In this document: positions 23,484-38,583 of the stretch, in pieces
How the letters are laid out: each line of letters begins with the position of its first letter
Position numbering within the stretch: position 1 is the stretch's first letter
Source: Bos javanicus
Taxonomy: Eukaryota > Chordata > Mammalia > Artiodactyla > Bovidae
DNA: 64,000 nucleotides
NCBI RefSeq assembly: GCF_032452875.1
Contig: NW_026893838.1
Span: 186,001-250,000, forward strand
Direction: 5' to 3'
The notes under the pieces: generated by a model
What the model saw: only the letters and a program-made list of their open reading frames with translations
The model's database searches: none
What the model was told of the DNA's origin: nothing
Made by a program: the position numbers and the translations under genes

Positions 23484-24897
23484 TTATCACGTGACTGAGC
23501 ATGCACTATTCACGTGGCTGATCATACACTGATCACGTGATGATCATGCACTGATCACTTGGATATCATTCACTGATCACGTGGCTGATCATACACTGTT
23601 CACGTGTCTGACCATGCACTGATCACGTGGCTGATCATACACTGCTCAGGTAACTGATCATGCACTGATCACGTGGCTATCATGCACTGATCACGTGGAT
23701 GAACATGCACTGTTCACGTGGGTGATCACACACCTGTCACGTGACATATCATGCACTGATCACGTGGCACTCATGCACTGATCACGTGGCTGATCATACT
23801 CTGCTCACGTAACTGATAATGCACACATCACGTGGCTATCATGCACTGCTTACGTGGCTCGTCATGGAATGATCACGTAGCTACCATATACTGGTCACGT
23901 GACTGATCATGCACAGATCATGTCAATGATCATGCACTGTTCAAGTGACTGATCATGTACTGATAACGTGACTGATCATGCACTGATCACGTGGCTACCA
24001 TGCACTGCTTACGTGGCTGATCATGCAAGGATCACGTAGCAACCATGTACTGGTCACGTGACTGATCATGCACTGATCACGTAATTTATCCTGCACTCAT
24101 CACGTGGCTCATCATGCACTGATCACGTGGCTGATCACACATGTATCACGTGACTGATCATGCACTGATCACGTGGCTCTCATGCACTGATCATGTGGCT
24201 ATCATGCACTGATCACGTAGCTATCATGCACTGATCACGTGGCTGATCACGCAATGATCACGTAGCTACCATGTACTGGTCATGTGACTGATCATGCACT
24301 GATCACGTAATTGATCCTGCACTGATCACATGGCTCATCACGCACTGATCCGGTGGCTGATCACACACGTATCACGTGACAGATCATGTACAGATCACGT
24401 AAATAATCATGAAGTGATCACGTGGCTATCCTGCACTGATCAAGTGGATAACATGCACTGATCACGTGGCTGATCACACACGTATCACGTGACTGATCAT
24501 GCACTGATCACGTGGCTATCATGCACTGATCACGTGGCTATCATGCACTGATCACGTGGCTGATCATGCAATGATCACGTAGCTACCATGCACTGGTCAC
24601 GTGACTGATCATGCACTGATCAGGTAATTGATCATGCACTGATCACGTGACTGATCATGCAGAGATCACGTGACTGATCATGCACAGATCACGTGACTGA
24701 TCAGGCACTGATCACTTGGATATCATGCACTGCTCACGTGGCTGATCATGCAATGATCACGCAGCTACCATGTACTGGTCACATGACTGATCATGCACTG
24801 ATCACATAATTGATCATGCACTGATCACCTGGCTTATCATGCCTTGATTATGTGACTGATCGTGTGCTGATCATGTTTGGTGTCACACACTGATCAT

Positions 24898-25137
24898 GTG
24901 CCTCTGGAGGCAATGAACATAGAGCTGAGTAGGCAGGAATCAGTCAGCAGGCTATAATCATGGAACTCACCTCTGAGAAATCATGCTGCTCAGCTGGCAA
25001 TAATCAAGTAGATGAGCAGGCAGGAATTACGCAGCACAGGTGGCAATTGTCAAGGAGATGACAGGCAGGAATCGTGCAGCTCAGATGGAAATTGTCAAGC
25101 AGATGAGCAGACAGTAATCACGCAGCTCAGCAGGCCC
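24898..25137. repeat. B2 block (240 bp)
   Basis: B2 opening the first complete 6.29-kb unit; carries GGAACTCACCTCTG. Confidence 0.87.
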
Positions 25138-25781
25138 TGATCACGTGACTGAGCATGCACTGTTCACGTGGCTGATCACACACCTATCACATGACTGATC
25201 ATGCACTGATCACGTGTCTATCATGCACTGATCACTTGGCTGGACATACATTGATCACGTGCCTGGTCATGCACTGATCACGTGGCTGATCATGCACTGA
25301 TCACGTGACTGATCATGCACTGATCTCGTGTCTGATCATGCACTGATCACGTGGCTGATCATGCGATGATCACGCAGCTACCATGTACTGGTCACATGAC
25401 TGATCATGCACTGATCACGTGACTGATCATGCAGTGATCACGTGGCTATAATGCACTACTCACGTGGCTGATCATGCAATGATCATGTAGCTACCATGTA
25501 CAGGTCACGTGAATGATCATACACCCATCAGGTGACTGATCATGCACTGATCACGTCTATATCATGCACTGATCACATGACTGCCCATGCACTGATCACG
25601 TGGGTGATCATACACTAATCATGTGACAGATCGTGCACTGATCACGTGGCTGATCATGCACTGATACCGTGACTGAGCATGAACTGATCACATGACTATC
25701 ATGTAGTGATCACGTGACTTAATGGCCCTGATCATGTGACTGATCATGCGCTGATCATATTTGCTATCATACACTGATCAT

Positions 25782-26025
25782 GTGCCTCTGGAGGCAATAA
25801 ACAAAGAGCTGAGTAGGCACGAATCAAACAGTCAGCAGGCAATAATAATGGAACTCAGGTGTGAGGAATCATGCTGCTCAGCTGGCAATAATCAAGCAGC
25901 TGAGCAGGCAGGAATTACGCAGCACAGCTGGCAATTGTCAAGCAGATGACAGGCAGGAATCGTGCAGCTCAGCTGGCAATTGTCAAGCAGATGAGCAGAC
26001 CGTAATCACGCAGCTCAGCAGGCCC
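25782..26025. repeat. B1 block (244 bp)
   Basis: B1 preceded by GATCATATTTGCTATC, a variant shared with the copy at 32,073; contains GCAATAATAATGG. Confidence 0.87.
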
Positions 26026-27261
26026 TGATCACCTGACTGAGCATGCACTGTTCACGAGGCTGATCATACACTAATCACGTGATTGATCACGCACTGATCA
26101 CTTGGATATCATGCACTGATCACGTGGCTGATCATACACTGTTCACGTGTCTGACCATGCACTGATCACGTGGCTGATCATACACTGCTCACGTAACTGA
26201 TCATGCACTGATCACGTGGCTATCATGCACTGAATACGTGGCTGAACATGCACTGTTCACGTGGCTGATCACACACCTGTCACGTGACATATCATGCACT
26301 GATCACGTGGCACTCATGCACTGATCACGTGGCTGATCATACTCTGTTCACGTAACTCATCATGCACACATCACGTTTCTATCATGCACTGCTCACGTGG
26401 CTCGTCACGGAATGGTCACGTAGCTACCATATACTGGTCACGTGACTGATCATGCACGGATCACGTCAATGATCATGCACTGTTCATGTGACTGATCATG
26501 TACTGATCACGTGACTGATCATGCACTGATCACGTGGCTGATCATGCACTGATCACGTAATTGATCATGCACTTATCATTTGGCTGATCATGCACTGATC
26601 ACGTGGCTGATCATACACTGATCACGTGACTGATCATGCACTGATCACGTGACTGATCATGCACTGATCACGTGGCTATCATGCACTGATCACGAGGCTG
26701 GTCATACACTGATCACATGACTGATCATGCACTGTTCACGTGACGGATCATGTACAGATCACGTGAATAATCATGAAGTGATCACGTGGCTATCCTGCAC
26801 TGATCACGTGGATAACATGCACTGATCACGTGGCTGATCACACACGTATCACGTGACTGATCATGCACTGATCACGTGGCTATCATGCACTGATCACGTG
26901 GCTATCATGCACTGATCACGTGGCTGATCATGCAATGATCACGTAGCTACCATGCACTGGTCACGTGACTGATCATGCACTGATCAGGTAATTGATCATG
27001 CACTGATCACGTGACTGATCATGCACAGATCACCTGACTGTTCATGCACAGATCACGTGACTGATCATGCACTGATCACGTGGCTATCATGCACTGCTCA
27101 CGTGGCTGATCATGCAATGATCACGCAGCTACCATGTACTGGTCACATGACTGATCATGCACTGATCACATAATTGATCATGCACTGATCACCTGGCTTA
27201 TCATGCATTGATCATGTGACTGATCATGTGCTGATCATGTTTGGTGTCACACACTGATCAT

Positions 27262-27501
27262 GTGCCTCTGGAGGCAATGAACATAGAGCTGAGTAGGCAG
27301 GAATCAGTCAGCAGGCTATAATCATGGAACTCACCTCTGAGAAATCATGCTGCTCAGCTGGCAATAATCAAGTAGATGAGCAGGCAGGAATTACGCAGCA
27401 CAGGTGGCAATTGTCAAGGAGATGACAGGCAGGAATCGTGCAGCTCAGCTGGAAATTGTCAAGCAGATGAGCAGACAGTAATCACGCAGCTCAGCAGGCC
27501 C
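27262..27501. repeat. B2 block (240 bp)
   Basis: B2; its 6.29-kb partner is at 33,553. Confidence 0.87.
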
Positions 27502-29167
27502 TGATCACGTGACTGAGCATGCACTGTTCACATGGCTGATCACACACCTATCACGTGACTGATCATGCACTGATCATGTGACTGATCATGCACTGATCAC
27601 GTGGCTATCTTGCACTGATCACTTGGCTGATCATACACTCATCACGTGCCTGATCATGCACTGATCACGTCGCTATCATGCATTGACTACGTGACTCCAC
27701 ATGCACTGATCACGTGGATGATCATGCACTGATCACGTGACTGACCATGCACTGATCACGTGACTGATCATGCACTGATCACGTGGCTGATCATGCACTG
27801 ATCACGTAACTGATCATGCACTGATCACGTGGCTGATCATGCACTGATCACGTGGCTGATCATGCACTGATCACGTGACTGATCATGCACTGATCACGTG
27901 ACTGATCATGCACTGATCACGTGGCTATCATGCACTGCTCACGTGGCTGATCATGCACTGATCACGTGACTGATCATGCACTGATCACGTGACTGATCAT
28001 GCACTGATCACGTGGCTGATCATGCACTGATCACGTGGCTGATCATGCACTGATCACGTGGCTATCATGCACTGATCACGTGGCTGATCATACACTGCTC
28101 ACGTAACTGATCATGCACTCATCACGTGGCTATCATGCACTGCTCACGTGGCTCGTCATGGACTGATCACGTGGCTACCATATACTGGTCACGTGACTGG
28201 TCATGCACAGATCACGTCAATGATCATGCACTGTTCACGTGACTGATCATGTACTGATCACGTGACTGATCATGCACTGATCACGTGGCTATCATGCTCT
28301 GCTTACGTGGCTGATCATGCAATGATCACGTAGCTACCATGTACTGGTCACGTGACTGATCATGCACTGATCACGTAATTGATCATGCACTGATCACGTG
28401 GCTCATCATGCACTGATCACGTGGCTGATCACACATGATCACGTGACTGATCATGCACTGATCACGTGGCTATCATGCACTGATCACGTGGCTATCATGC
28501 ACTGATCACGTGGCTGTCATGCACTGATCACGTGGCTGATCACGCAATGATCACGTAGCTACCATGCACTGGTCACGTGACTGATCATGCACTGATCACG
28601 TAATTGATCCAGCACTGATCACGTGGCTCATCATGCACTGATCACGTGGCTGATCACGCACGTATCACGTGACTGATCATGCACTGATCACGTGACTGAT
28701 CATGCACTGATCACGTGGCTATCATGCACTGATCACGTGGCTATCATGCACTGATCACGTGGCTGATCACGCACGTATCACGTGACTGATCATGCACTGA
28801 TCACGTGGCTATCATGCACTGATCACGTGGCTATCATGCACTGATCACGTGGCTGATCATGCACTGATCACGTAGCTACCATGCACTGATCACGTGACTG
28901 ATCATGCACTGATCACGTGACTGAGCATGCACTGTACACGTGGCTGATCATACACTTATCACGTGATTTATTATGCACTGATAAATTGGATATCATGCAC
29001 TGATCACGTGGCTGATCATGCAATGATCACGCAGCTACCATGTACTGGTCACATGACTGATCATGCACTGATCACATAATTGATCATGCTCTGATCACCT
29101 GGCTTATCATGCATTGATCATGTGACTGATCATGCGCTGATCATGTTTGGTGTCACACACTGATCAT

Positions 29168-29407
29168 GTGCATCTGCAGGCAATGAACAAAGAGCTGAGT
29201 AGAAAGGAATCAGTCAGCAGGCTATAATTATTGAACTCAGCTTTGAGAAATCATGCTGCTCAGCTGGCAATAATCAAGTAGATGAGCAGGCAGGAATTAT
29301 GCAGCACAGGTGGCAATTGTCAAGGAGATGACAGGCAGGAATCGTACAGCTCAGCTGGCAAATTACAAGCAGATGAGCAGACAGTAATCACGCAGCTCAG
29401 CAGGCCC
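29168..29407. repeat. B2 block (240 bp)
   Basis: B2 with GTGCATCTGCAGGC, the partner of the block at 22,358. Confidence 0.87.
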
Positions 29408-30029
29408 TTATCACGTGACTGAGCATGCAATGTTCACGTGGCTGATCACACACCTATCACGTGAATAATCATGCACTGATCACGTGGCTGCTCATGCACT
29501 GATCACGCGCCTGATCATGTACTGATCACGTGGCTGATCATGCACTGATGACGTAACTGATCATGCACTGATCATGTGGCTGATCATGCACTGATCACGT
29601 GACTGATCATGCACTGATCACGTGGCTGATCATGCACTGATCACGTGGCTATCATACACTTATCACATGGCAGATCATACACTGATCATATAGCTACCAT
29701 GTACCGGTCACGTTAATGATCTTACACCCATCAGGTGACTGATCATGCACTGATCACATGGCTATCATGCACTGACCACGAGACTGAAAATGCACTGATA
29801 ACATCTATATCATGCACTGATCACATGACTGCCCATGCACTGATCATGTGGGTGATCATACACTAATCATGTGACAGATCATGCACTGATCACGTGGCTG
29901 ATCATGCACTGATACCGTGACTGAGCATGGACTGATCACATGACTATCATGTAGTGATCACGTGACTTAATGGCGCTGATCATGTGACTGATCATGCGCT
30001 GATCATGTTTGCTATCATACACTGATCAT

Positions 30030-30273
30030 TTGCCTCTGGAGGCAATAAACAAAGAGTTGAGTAGGCACGAATCAAACAGTCAGCAGGCAAGAATCATGGA
30101 ACTCAGCTGTGAGGAGTCATGCTGCTCAGCTGGCAATAATCAAGCAGCTGAGCAGGCAGGAATTACGCAGCACAGCTGACAATTGTCAAGCAGATGACAG
30201 GCAGGAATCATGCAGCTCAGCTGGCAATTTTCAAGCAGATGAGCAGACAGTAATCACGCAGCTCAGCAGGCCC
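30030..30273. repeat. B1 block (244 bp)
   Basis: B1 with TTGCCTCTGG start, the partner of the block at 23,240. Confidence 0.86.
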
Positions 30274-31188
30274 TTATCACGTGACTGAGCATGCACTATT
30301 CACGTGGCTGATCATACACTGATCACGTGATGATCATGCACTGATCACTTGGATATCATTCACTGATCACGTGGCTGATCATACACTGTTAACGTGTCTC
30401 ACCATGCACTGATCACGTGGCTGATCATACACTGCTCAGGTAACTGATCATGCACTGATCACGTGGCTATCATGCACTGATCACGTGGATGAACATGCAC
30501 TGTTCACGTGGGTGATCACACACCTGTCACGTGACATATCATGCACTGATCACGTGGCACTCATGCACTGATCACGTGGCTGATCATACTCTGCTCACGT
30601 AACTGATAATGCACACATCACGTGGCTATCATGCACTGCTTACCTGGCTCGTCATGGAATGATCACGTAGCTACCATATACTGGTCACGTGACTGATCAT
30701 GCACAGATCATGTCAATGATCATGCACTGTTGAAGTGACTGATCATGTACTGATAACGTGACTGATCATGCACTGATCACGTGTCTACCATGCACTGCTT
30801 ACGTGGCTGATCATGCAAGGATCACGTAGCAACCATGTACTGGTCACGTGACTGATCATGCACTGATCACGTAATTGATCCTGCACTCATCACGTGGCTC
30901 ATCATGCACTGATCACGTGGGTGATCACACATGTATCACGTGACTGATCATGCACTGATCACGTGGCTCTCATGCACTGATCATGTGGCTATCATGCACT
31001 GATCACGTGGCTGTCATGCACTGATCACGTGGCTGATCATGCAATGATCACGCAGCTATCATGTACTGGTCACATGACTGATCATGCACTGATCACATAA
31101 TTGATCATGCACTGATCACCTGGCTTATCATGCCTTGATTATGTGACTGATCGTGTGCTGATAATGTTTGGTGTCACACACTGATCAT

Positions 31189-31428
31189 GTGCCTCTGGAG
31201 GCAATGAACATAGAGCTGAGGAGGCAGGAATCAGTCAGCAGGCTATAATCATGGAACTCAGCTCTGAGAAATCATGCTGCTCAGCTGGCAATAATCAAGT
31301 AGATGAGCAGGCAGGAATTACGCAGCACAGGTGGCAATTGTCAAGGAGATGACAGGCAGGAATCGTGCAGCTCAGATGGAAATTGTCAAGCAGATGAGCA
31401 GACAGTAATCACGCAGCTCAGCAGGCCC
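31189..31428. repeat. B2 block (240 bp)
   Basis: B2 opening the second complete 6.29-kb unit; carries GGAACTCAGCTCTG where the copy at 24,898 has CACC. Confidence 0.87.
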
Positions 31429-32072
31429 TGATCACGTGACTGAGCATGCACTGTTCACGTGGCTGATCACACACCTATCACATGACTGATAATGCACTGA
31501 TCACGTGTCTATCATGCACTGATCACTTGGCTGGACATACATTGATCACGTGCCTGGTCATGCACTGATCAGGTGGCTGATCATGCACTGATCACGTGAC
31601 TGATCATGCACTGATCTCTTGTCTGATTATGCACTGATCACGTGGCTGATCATGCGATGATCACGCAGCTACCATGTACTGGTCACATGACTGATCATGC
31701 ACTGATCACGTGACTGATCATGCAGTGATCACGTGGCTATAATGCACTACTCACGTGGCTGATCATGCAATGATCATGTAGCTACCATGTACAGGTCACG
31801 TGAATGATCATACACCCATCAGGTGACTGATCATGCACTGATCAGGTCTATATCATGCACTGATCACATGACTGCCCATGCACTGATCACGTGGGTGATC
31901 ATACACTAATCATGTGACAGATCGTGCACTGATCACGTGACTGATCATGCACTGATACAGTGACAGAGCATGGACTGATCACATGACTATCATGTAGTGA
32001 TCACGTGACTTAATGGCCCTGATCATGTGACTGATCATGCGCTGATCATATTTGCTATCATACACTGATCAT

Positions 32073-32316
32073 GTGCCTCTGGAGGCAATAAACAAAGAGC
32101 TGAGTAGGCACGAATCAAACAGTCAGCAGGCAATAATAATGGAACTCAGGTGTGAGGAATCATGCTGCTCAGCTGGCAATAATCAAGCAGCTGAGCAGGC
32201 AGGAATTACGCAGCACAGCTGGCAATTGTCAAGCAGATGACAGGCAGGAATCGTGAAGCTGAGCTGGCAATTGTCAAGCAGATGAGCAGACCGTAATCAC
32301 GCAGCTCAGCAGGCCC
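32073..32316. repeat. B1 block (244 bp)
   Basis: B1, exactly 6,291 bp after its partner at 25,782. Confidence 0.87.
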
Positions 32317-33552
32317 TGATCACGTGACTGAGCATGCACTGTTCACGTGGCTGATAATACACTGATCACGTGATTGATCATGCACTGATCACTTGGATAG
32401 CATGCACTGATCACGTGGCTGATCATACAATGTTCACGTGTCTGACCATGCACTGATCACGTGGCTGATCATACACTGCTCACGTAACTGATCATGCACT
32501 GATCACGTGGCTATGATGCACTGAATACGTAGCTGAACATGCACTGTTCACGTGGCTGATCACACACCTGTCACGTGACATATCATGCACTGATCACTTG
32601 GCACTCATGCACTGATTACGTGGCTGATCATACTCTGTTCACGTAACTCATCATGCACACATCACGTTTCTATCATGCACTGCTCACGCGGCTCGACACG
32701 GAATGGTCACGTAGCTACCATATACTGGTCACGTGATTGATCATGCACGGATCACGTCAATGATCATGCACTGTTCATGTGACTGATCATGTACTGATCA
32801 CGTGACTGATCATGCACTGATCACGTGTCTGATCATGCACTAATCACGTAATTGATCATGCACTTATCATTTGGCTGATCATGCACTGATCACGTGGCTG
32901 ATCATACACTGATCACGTGACTGATCATGCACTGATCACGTGACTGATCATGCACTGATCACGTGGCTATCATGCACTGATCACTAGGCTGGTCATACAC
33001 TGATCACATGACTGATCATGCACTGTTCACGTGACGGATCATGTACAGATCACGTGAATAATCATGAAGTGATCACGTGGCTATCCTGCACTGATCACGT
33101 GGATAACATGCACTGATCACGTGGCTGATCACACACGTATCACGTGACTGATCATGCACTGATCACGTGGCTATCATGCACTGATCACGTGGCTATCATG
33201 CACTGATCACGTGGCTGATCATGCAATGATCACGTAGCTACCATGCACTGGTCACGTGACTGATCATGCACTGATCAGGTAATTGATCATGCACTGATCA
33301 CATGACTGATCATGCACAGATCACCTGACTGTTCATGCACAGATCATGTGACTGATCATGCACTGATCACGTGGCTATCATGCACTGCTCACGTGGCTGA
33401 TCATGCAATGATCACGCAGCTACCATGTACTGGTCACATGACTGATCATGCACTGATCACATAATTGATCATGCACTGTTCACCTGGCTTATCATGCATT
33501 GATCATGTGACTGATCATGTGCTGATCATGTTTGGTGTCACACACTGATCAT

Positions 33553-33792
33553 GTGCCTCTGGAGGCAATGAACATAGAGCTGAATAGGCAGGAATCAGTC
33601 AGCAGGCTATAATCATGGAACTCACCTCTGAGAAATCATGCTGCTCAGCTGGCAATAATCAAGTAGATGAGCAGGCAGGAATTACGCAGCACAGGTGGCA
33701 ATTGTCAAGGAGATGACAGGCAGGAATCGTGCAGCTCAGCTGGAAATTGTCAAGCAGATGAGCAGACAGTAATCACGCAGCTCAGCAGGCCC
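33553..33792. repeat. B2 block (240 bp)
   Basis: B2, exactly 6,291 bp after its partner at 27,262. Confidence 0.87.
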
Positions 33793-35458
33793 TGATCACC
33801 TGACTGAGCATGCACTGTTCACATGGCTGATCACACACCTATCACGTGACTGATCATGCACTGATCATGTGACTGATCATGCACTGATCACGTAGCTATC
33901 TTGCACTGATCACTTGGCTGATCATACACTCATCACGGGACTGATCGTGCACTGATCACGGCGCTATCGTGCATTGACTACATGACTCCACATGCACTGA
34001 TCACCTGGATGATCATGCACTGATCACGTGACTGACCATGCACTGATCACGTGACTGATCATGCACTGATCACGTGTCTGATCATGCACTGATCACGTAA
34101 TTGATCATGCACTTATCATTTGGCTGATCATGCACTGATCACGTGGCTGATCATACACTGATCACGTGACTGATCATGCACTGATCACGTGACTGATCAT
34201 GCACTGATCACGTGGCTATCATGCACTGATCACTAGGCTGGTCATACACTGATCACATGACTGATCATGCACTGTTCACGTGACGGATCATGTACAGATC
34301 ACGTGAATAATCATGAAGTGATCACGTGGCTATCCTGCACTGATCACGTGGATAACATGCACTGATCACGTGGCTGATCATACTCTGCTCACGTAACTGA
34401 TCATGCACACATCACGTGGCTATCATGCACTGCTCACGTGGCTCGTCATGGAATGATCACGTAGCTACCATATACTGGTCACGTGACTGATCATGCACAG
34501 ATCACGTCAATGATCATGCACTGTTCAAGTGACTGATCATGTACTGATCACGTGACTGATCATGCACTGATCACGTGGCTATCATGCTCTGCTTACGTGG
34601 CTGATCATGCAAGGATCACGTAGCAAACATGTACTGGTCACGTGACTGATCATGCACTGATCACGTAATTGATCCTGCACTCATCACGTGGCTCATCATG
34701 CACTTATCACGTGGCTGATCACACATGTATCACGTGACTGATCATGCACTGATCACGTGGCTCTCATGCACTGATCATGTGGCTATCATGCACTGATCAC
34801 GTAGCTGTCATGCACTGATCACGTGGCTGATCACGCAATGATCACCTAGCTACCATGTACTGGTCATGTGACTGATCATGAACTGATCACCTAATTGATC
34901 CAGCAATGATCACATGGCTCATCACGCACTGATCCGGTAGCTGATCACACACGTATCACTTGACTGATCATGTACAGATCACGTAAATAATCATGAAGTG
35001 ATCACGTGGCTATCCTGCACTGATCACGTGGATAACATGCACTGATCACGTGGCTGATCACACACGTATCACGTGACTGATCATGCACTGATCACGTGGC
35101 TATCATGCACTGATCACGTGGCTATCATGCACTGATCACGTGGCTGATCATGCAATGATCACGTAGCTACCATGCACTGGTCACGTGACTGATCATGCAC
35201 TGATCAGGTAATTGATCATGCACTGATCACGTGACTGATCATGCAGAGATCACGTGACTGATCATGCACTGATCACTTGGATATCATGCACTGGTCACAT
35301 GGCTGATCATGCAATGATCACGCAGCTACCATGTACTGGTCACATGACTGATCATGCACTGATCACATAATTGATCATGCACTGATCACCTGGCTTATCA
35401 TGCCTTGATTATGTGACTGATCATGTGCTGATCATGTTTGGTGTCACACACTGATCAT

Positions 35459-35698
35459 GTGCCTCTGGAGGCAATGAACATAGAGCTGAGGAGGCAGGAA
35501 TCAGTCAGCAGGCTATAATCATGGAACTCACCTCTGAGAAATCATGCTGCTCAGCTGGCAATAATCAAGTAGATGAGCAGGCAGGAATTACGCAGCACAT
35601 TTGGCAATTGTCAAGGAGATGACAGGCAGGAATCGTGCAGCTCAGCTGGAAATTGTCAAGCAGATGAGCAGACAGTAATCACGCAGCTCATCAGGCCC
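35459..35698. repeat. B2 block (240 bp)
   Basis: B2 with a GCACATTTGGCAATTG variant shared with the block at 37,478. Confidence 0.87.
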
Positions 35699-36318
35699 TG
35701 ATCACGTGACTGAGCATGCACTGTTCACGTGGCTGATCACACACCTATCACATGACTGATCATGCACTGATCATGTGACTGATCATGCACTGATCACGTG
35801 TCTATCATGCACTGACACTTGGCTGGACATACATTGATCACGTGCCTGGTCATGCACTGATCACGTGGCTGATCATGCACTGATCACGTGACTGATCATG
35901 CACTGATCTCTTGTCTGATCATGCACTGATCACGTGGCTATCATGCACTGCTCACGTGGCTGATCATGCGATGATCACGCATCTACCATGTACTGGTCAC
36001 ATGACTGATCATGCACTGATCACGTGACTGATCATGCAGTGATCACGTGGCTATCATGCACTACTCACGTGGCTGATCATGCACTGATCACGTCTATATC
36101 ATGCACTGATCACATGACTGCCCATGCACTGATTACGTGGGTGATCATACACTAATCATGTGACAGATCGTGCACTGATCACGTGGCTGATCATGCACTG
36201 ATACCGTGACTCAGCATGGACTGATCACATGACTATCATGTAGTGATCACGTGACTTAATGGCGCTGATCATGTGACTGATCATGCGCTGAGCATGTTTG
36301 CTATCATACACTGATCAT

Positions 36319-36562
36319 GTGCCTCTGGAGGCAATAAACAAAGAGCTGAGAAGGCACGAATCAAACAGTCAGCAGGCAATAATCATGGAACTCAGGTGTG
36401 AGGAATCATGCTGCTCAGCTGGCAATAATCAAGCAGCTGAGCAGGCAGGAATTACGCAGCACAGCTGGCAATTGTCAAGCAGATGACAGGCAGGAATCAT
36501 GCAGCTCAGCTGGCAATTTTCAAGCAGATGAGCAGACAGTAATCACGCAGCTCAGCAGGCCC
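36319..36562. repeat. B1 block (244 bp)
   Basis: B1, 6,289 bp after its partner at 30,030. Confidence 0.87.
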
Positions 36563-37477
36563 TTATCACGTGACTGAGCATGCACTATTCACGTGGCTGA
36601 TCATACACTGATCACGTGATGATCATGCACTGATCACTTGGATATCATGCACTGATCACGTGGCTGATCATACACTGTTAACGTGTCTGACCATGCACTG
36701 ATCACGTGGCTGATCATACACTGCTCAGGTAACTGATCATGCACTGATCACGTGGCTATCATGCACTGATCACGTGGATGAACATGCACTGTTCACGTGG
36801 GTGATCACACACCTGTCACGTGACATATCATGCACTGATCACGTGGCACTCATGCACTGATCACGTGCCTGATCATACTCTGCTCACGTAACTGATCATG
36901 CACACATCACGTGGCTATCATGCACTGCTTACGTGGCTCGTCATGGAATGATCACGTAGCTACCATATACTGGTCACGTGACTGATCATGCACAGATCAC
37001 GTCAATGATCATGCACTGTTCAAGTGACTGATCATGTACTGATCACGTGACTGATCATGCACTGATCACGTGGCTATCATGCTCTGCTTACGTGGCTGAT
37101 CATGCAAGGATCACGTAGCAAACATGTACTGGTCACGTGACTGATCATGCACTGATCACATAATTGATCCTGCACTCATCACGTGGCTCATCATGCACTT
37201 ATCACGTGGCTGATCACACATGTATCACGTGACTGATCATGCACGGATCACGTGGCTCTCATGCACTGATCATGTGGCTATCATGCACTGATCACGTAGC
37301 TGTCATGCACTGATCACGTGGCTGATCACGCAATGATCACCTAGCTACCATGTACTGGTCACATGACTGATCATGCTCTGATCACATAATTGATCATGCA
37401 CTGATCACCTGGCTTATCATGCCTTGATCATGTGACTGATCATGTGCTGATCATGTTTGGTGTCACACACTGATCAT

Positions 37478-37717
37478 GTGCCTCTGGAGGCAATGAACAT
37501 AGAGCTGAGGAGGCAGGAATCAGTCAGCAGGCTATAATCATGGAACTCACCTCTGAGAAATCATGCTGCTCAGCTGGCAATAATCAAGTAGATGAGCAGG
37601 CAGGAATTACACAGCACATTTGGCAATTGTCAAGGAGATGACAGGCAGGAATCGTGCAGCTCAGCTGGAAATTGTCAAGCAGATGAGCAGACAGTAATCA
37701 CGCAGCTCATCAGGCCC
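37478..37717. repeat. B2 block (240 bp)
   Basis: B2, 6,289 bp after the one at 31,189; shares GCACATTTGGC with 35,459. Confidence 0.87.
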
Positions 37718-38338
37718 TGATCACGTGACTGAGCATGCACTGTTCACGTGGCTGTTCACACACCTATCACATGACTGATCATGCACTGATCATGTGACTG
37801 ATCATGCACTGATCACGTGTCTATCATGCACTGATCACTTGGCTGGACATACATTGATGACATGCCTGGTCATGCACTGATCACGTGGCTGATCATGCAC
37901 TGATCACGTGACTGATCATGCACTGATCTCTTGTCTGATCATGCACTGATCACGTGGCTATCATGCACTGCTCACGTGGCTGATCATGCGCTGATCACGC
38001 AGCTACCATGTACTGGTCACATGACTGATCATGCACTGATCACGTGACTGATCATGCAGTGATCACGTGGCTATCATGCACTGCTCACGTGGCTGATCAT
38101 GCACTGATCACGTGGCTATCATGCACTGATCACATGACTGCCCATGCACTGATCACGTGGGTGATCATACCCTAATCATGTGACAGATCGTGCACTGATC
38201 ACGTGGCTGATCATGCACTGATACCGTGACTGAGCATGGACTGATCACATGACTATCATGTAGTGATCACGTGACTTAATGGCGCTGATCATGTGACTGA
38301 TCATGCGCTGATCATGTTTGCTATCATACACTGATCAT

Positions 38339-38583
38339 GTGCCTCTGGAGGCAATAAACAAAGAGCTGAGTAGGCACGAATCAAACAGTCAGCAGGCAAT
38401 AATCATGGAACTCAGGTGTGAGGAATCATGTTGCTCAGCTGGCAATAATCAAGCAGCTGAGCAGGCAGGAATTACGCAGCACAGCTGGCAATTGTCAAGC
38501 AGATGAGCCAACAGGAATCACGCAGCTCAGATGGCAATTGTCATGCAGATGAGCCGGCAGGAATCACGCAGCTTAGCAGGCCC
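38339..38583. repeat. B1/B4 hybrid block
   Basis: The left half is Domain III B1 (GGCAATAAACAAAGAGC, GGAACTCAGGTGTG). From about 38,500 it switches to B4 sequence like LTR-linked copy 1 (GAGCCAACAGGAATC, GCTCAGATGGCAATTGTC). The following flank to about 38,650 (GACCCTGCAGGCACTG, GATCAAGTACAGATCACGTG) also matches Domain II linkers. No LTR is present here. Confidence 0.85.

Larger units (their letters stand above)
24898..31188. repeat. 6.29-kb higher-order unit, copy 1
   Basis: Contains B blocks in the order B2, B1, B2, B2, B1 separated by A arrays. The next unit repeats the same order at a constant offset of 6,289-6,291 bp. Confidence 0.85.
31189..37477. repeat. 6.29-kb higher-order unit, copy 2
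   Basis: Same block order as copy 1. It differs locally, for example around 33,870-34,400, where canonical-rich sequence of copy 1 (27,760-28,060) is replaced by other variants. Confidence 0.83.
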
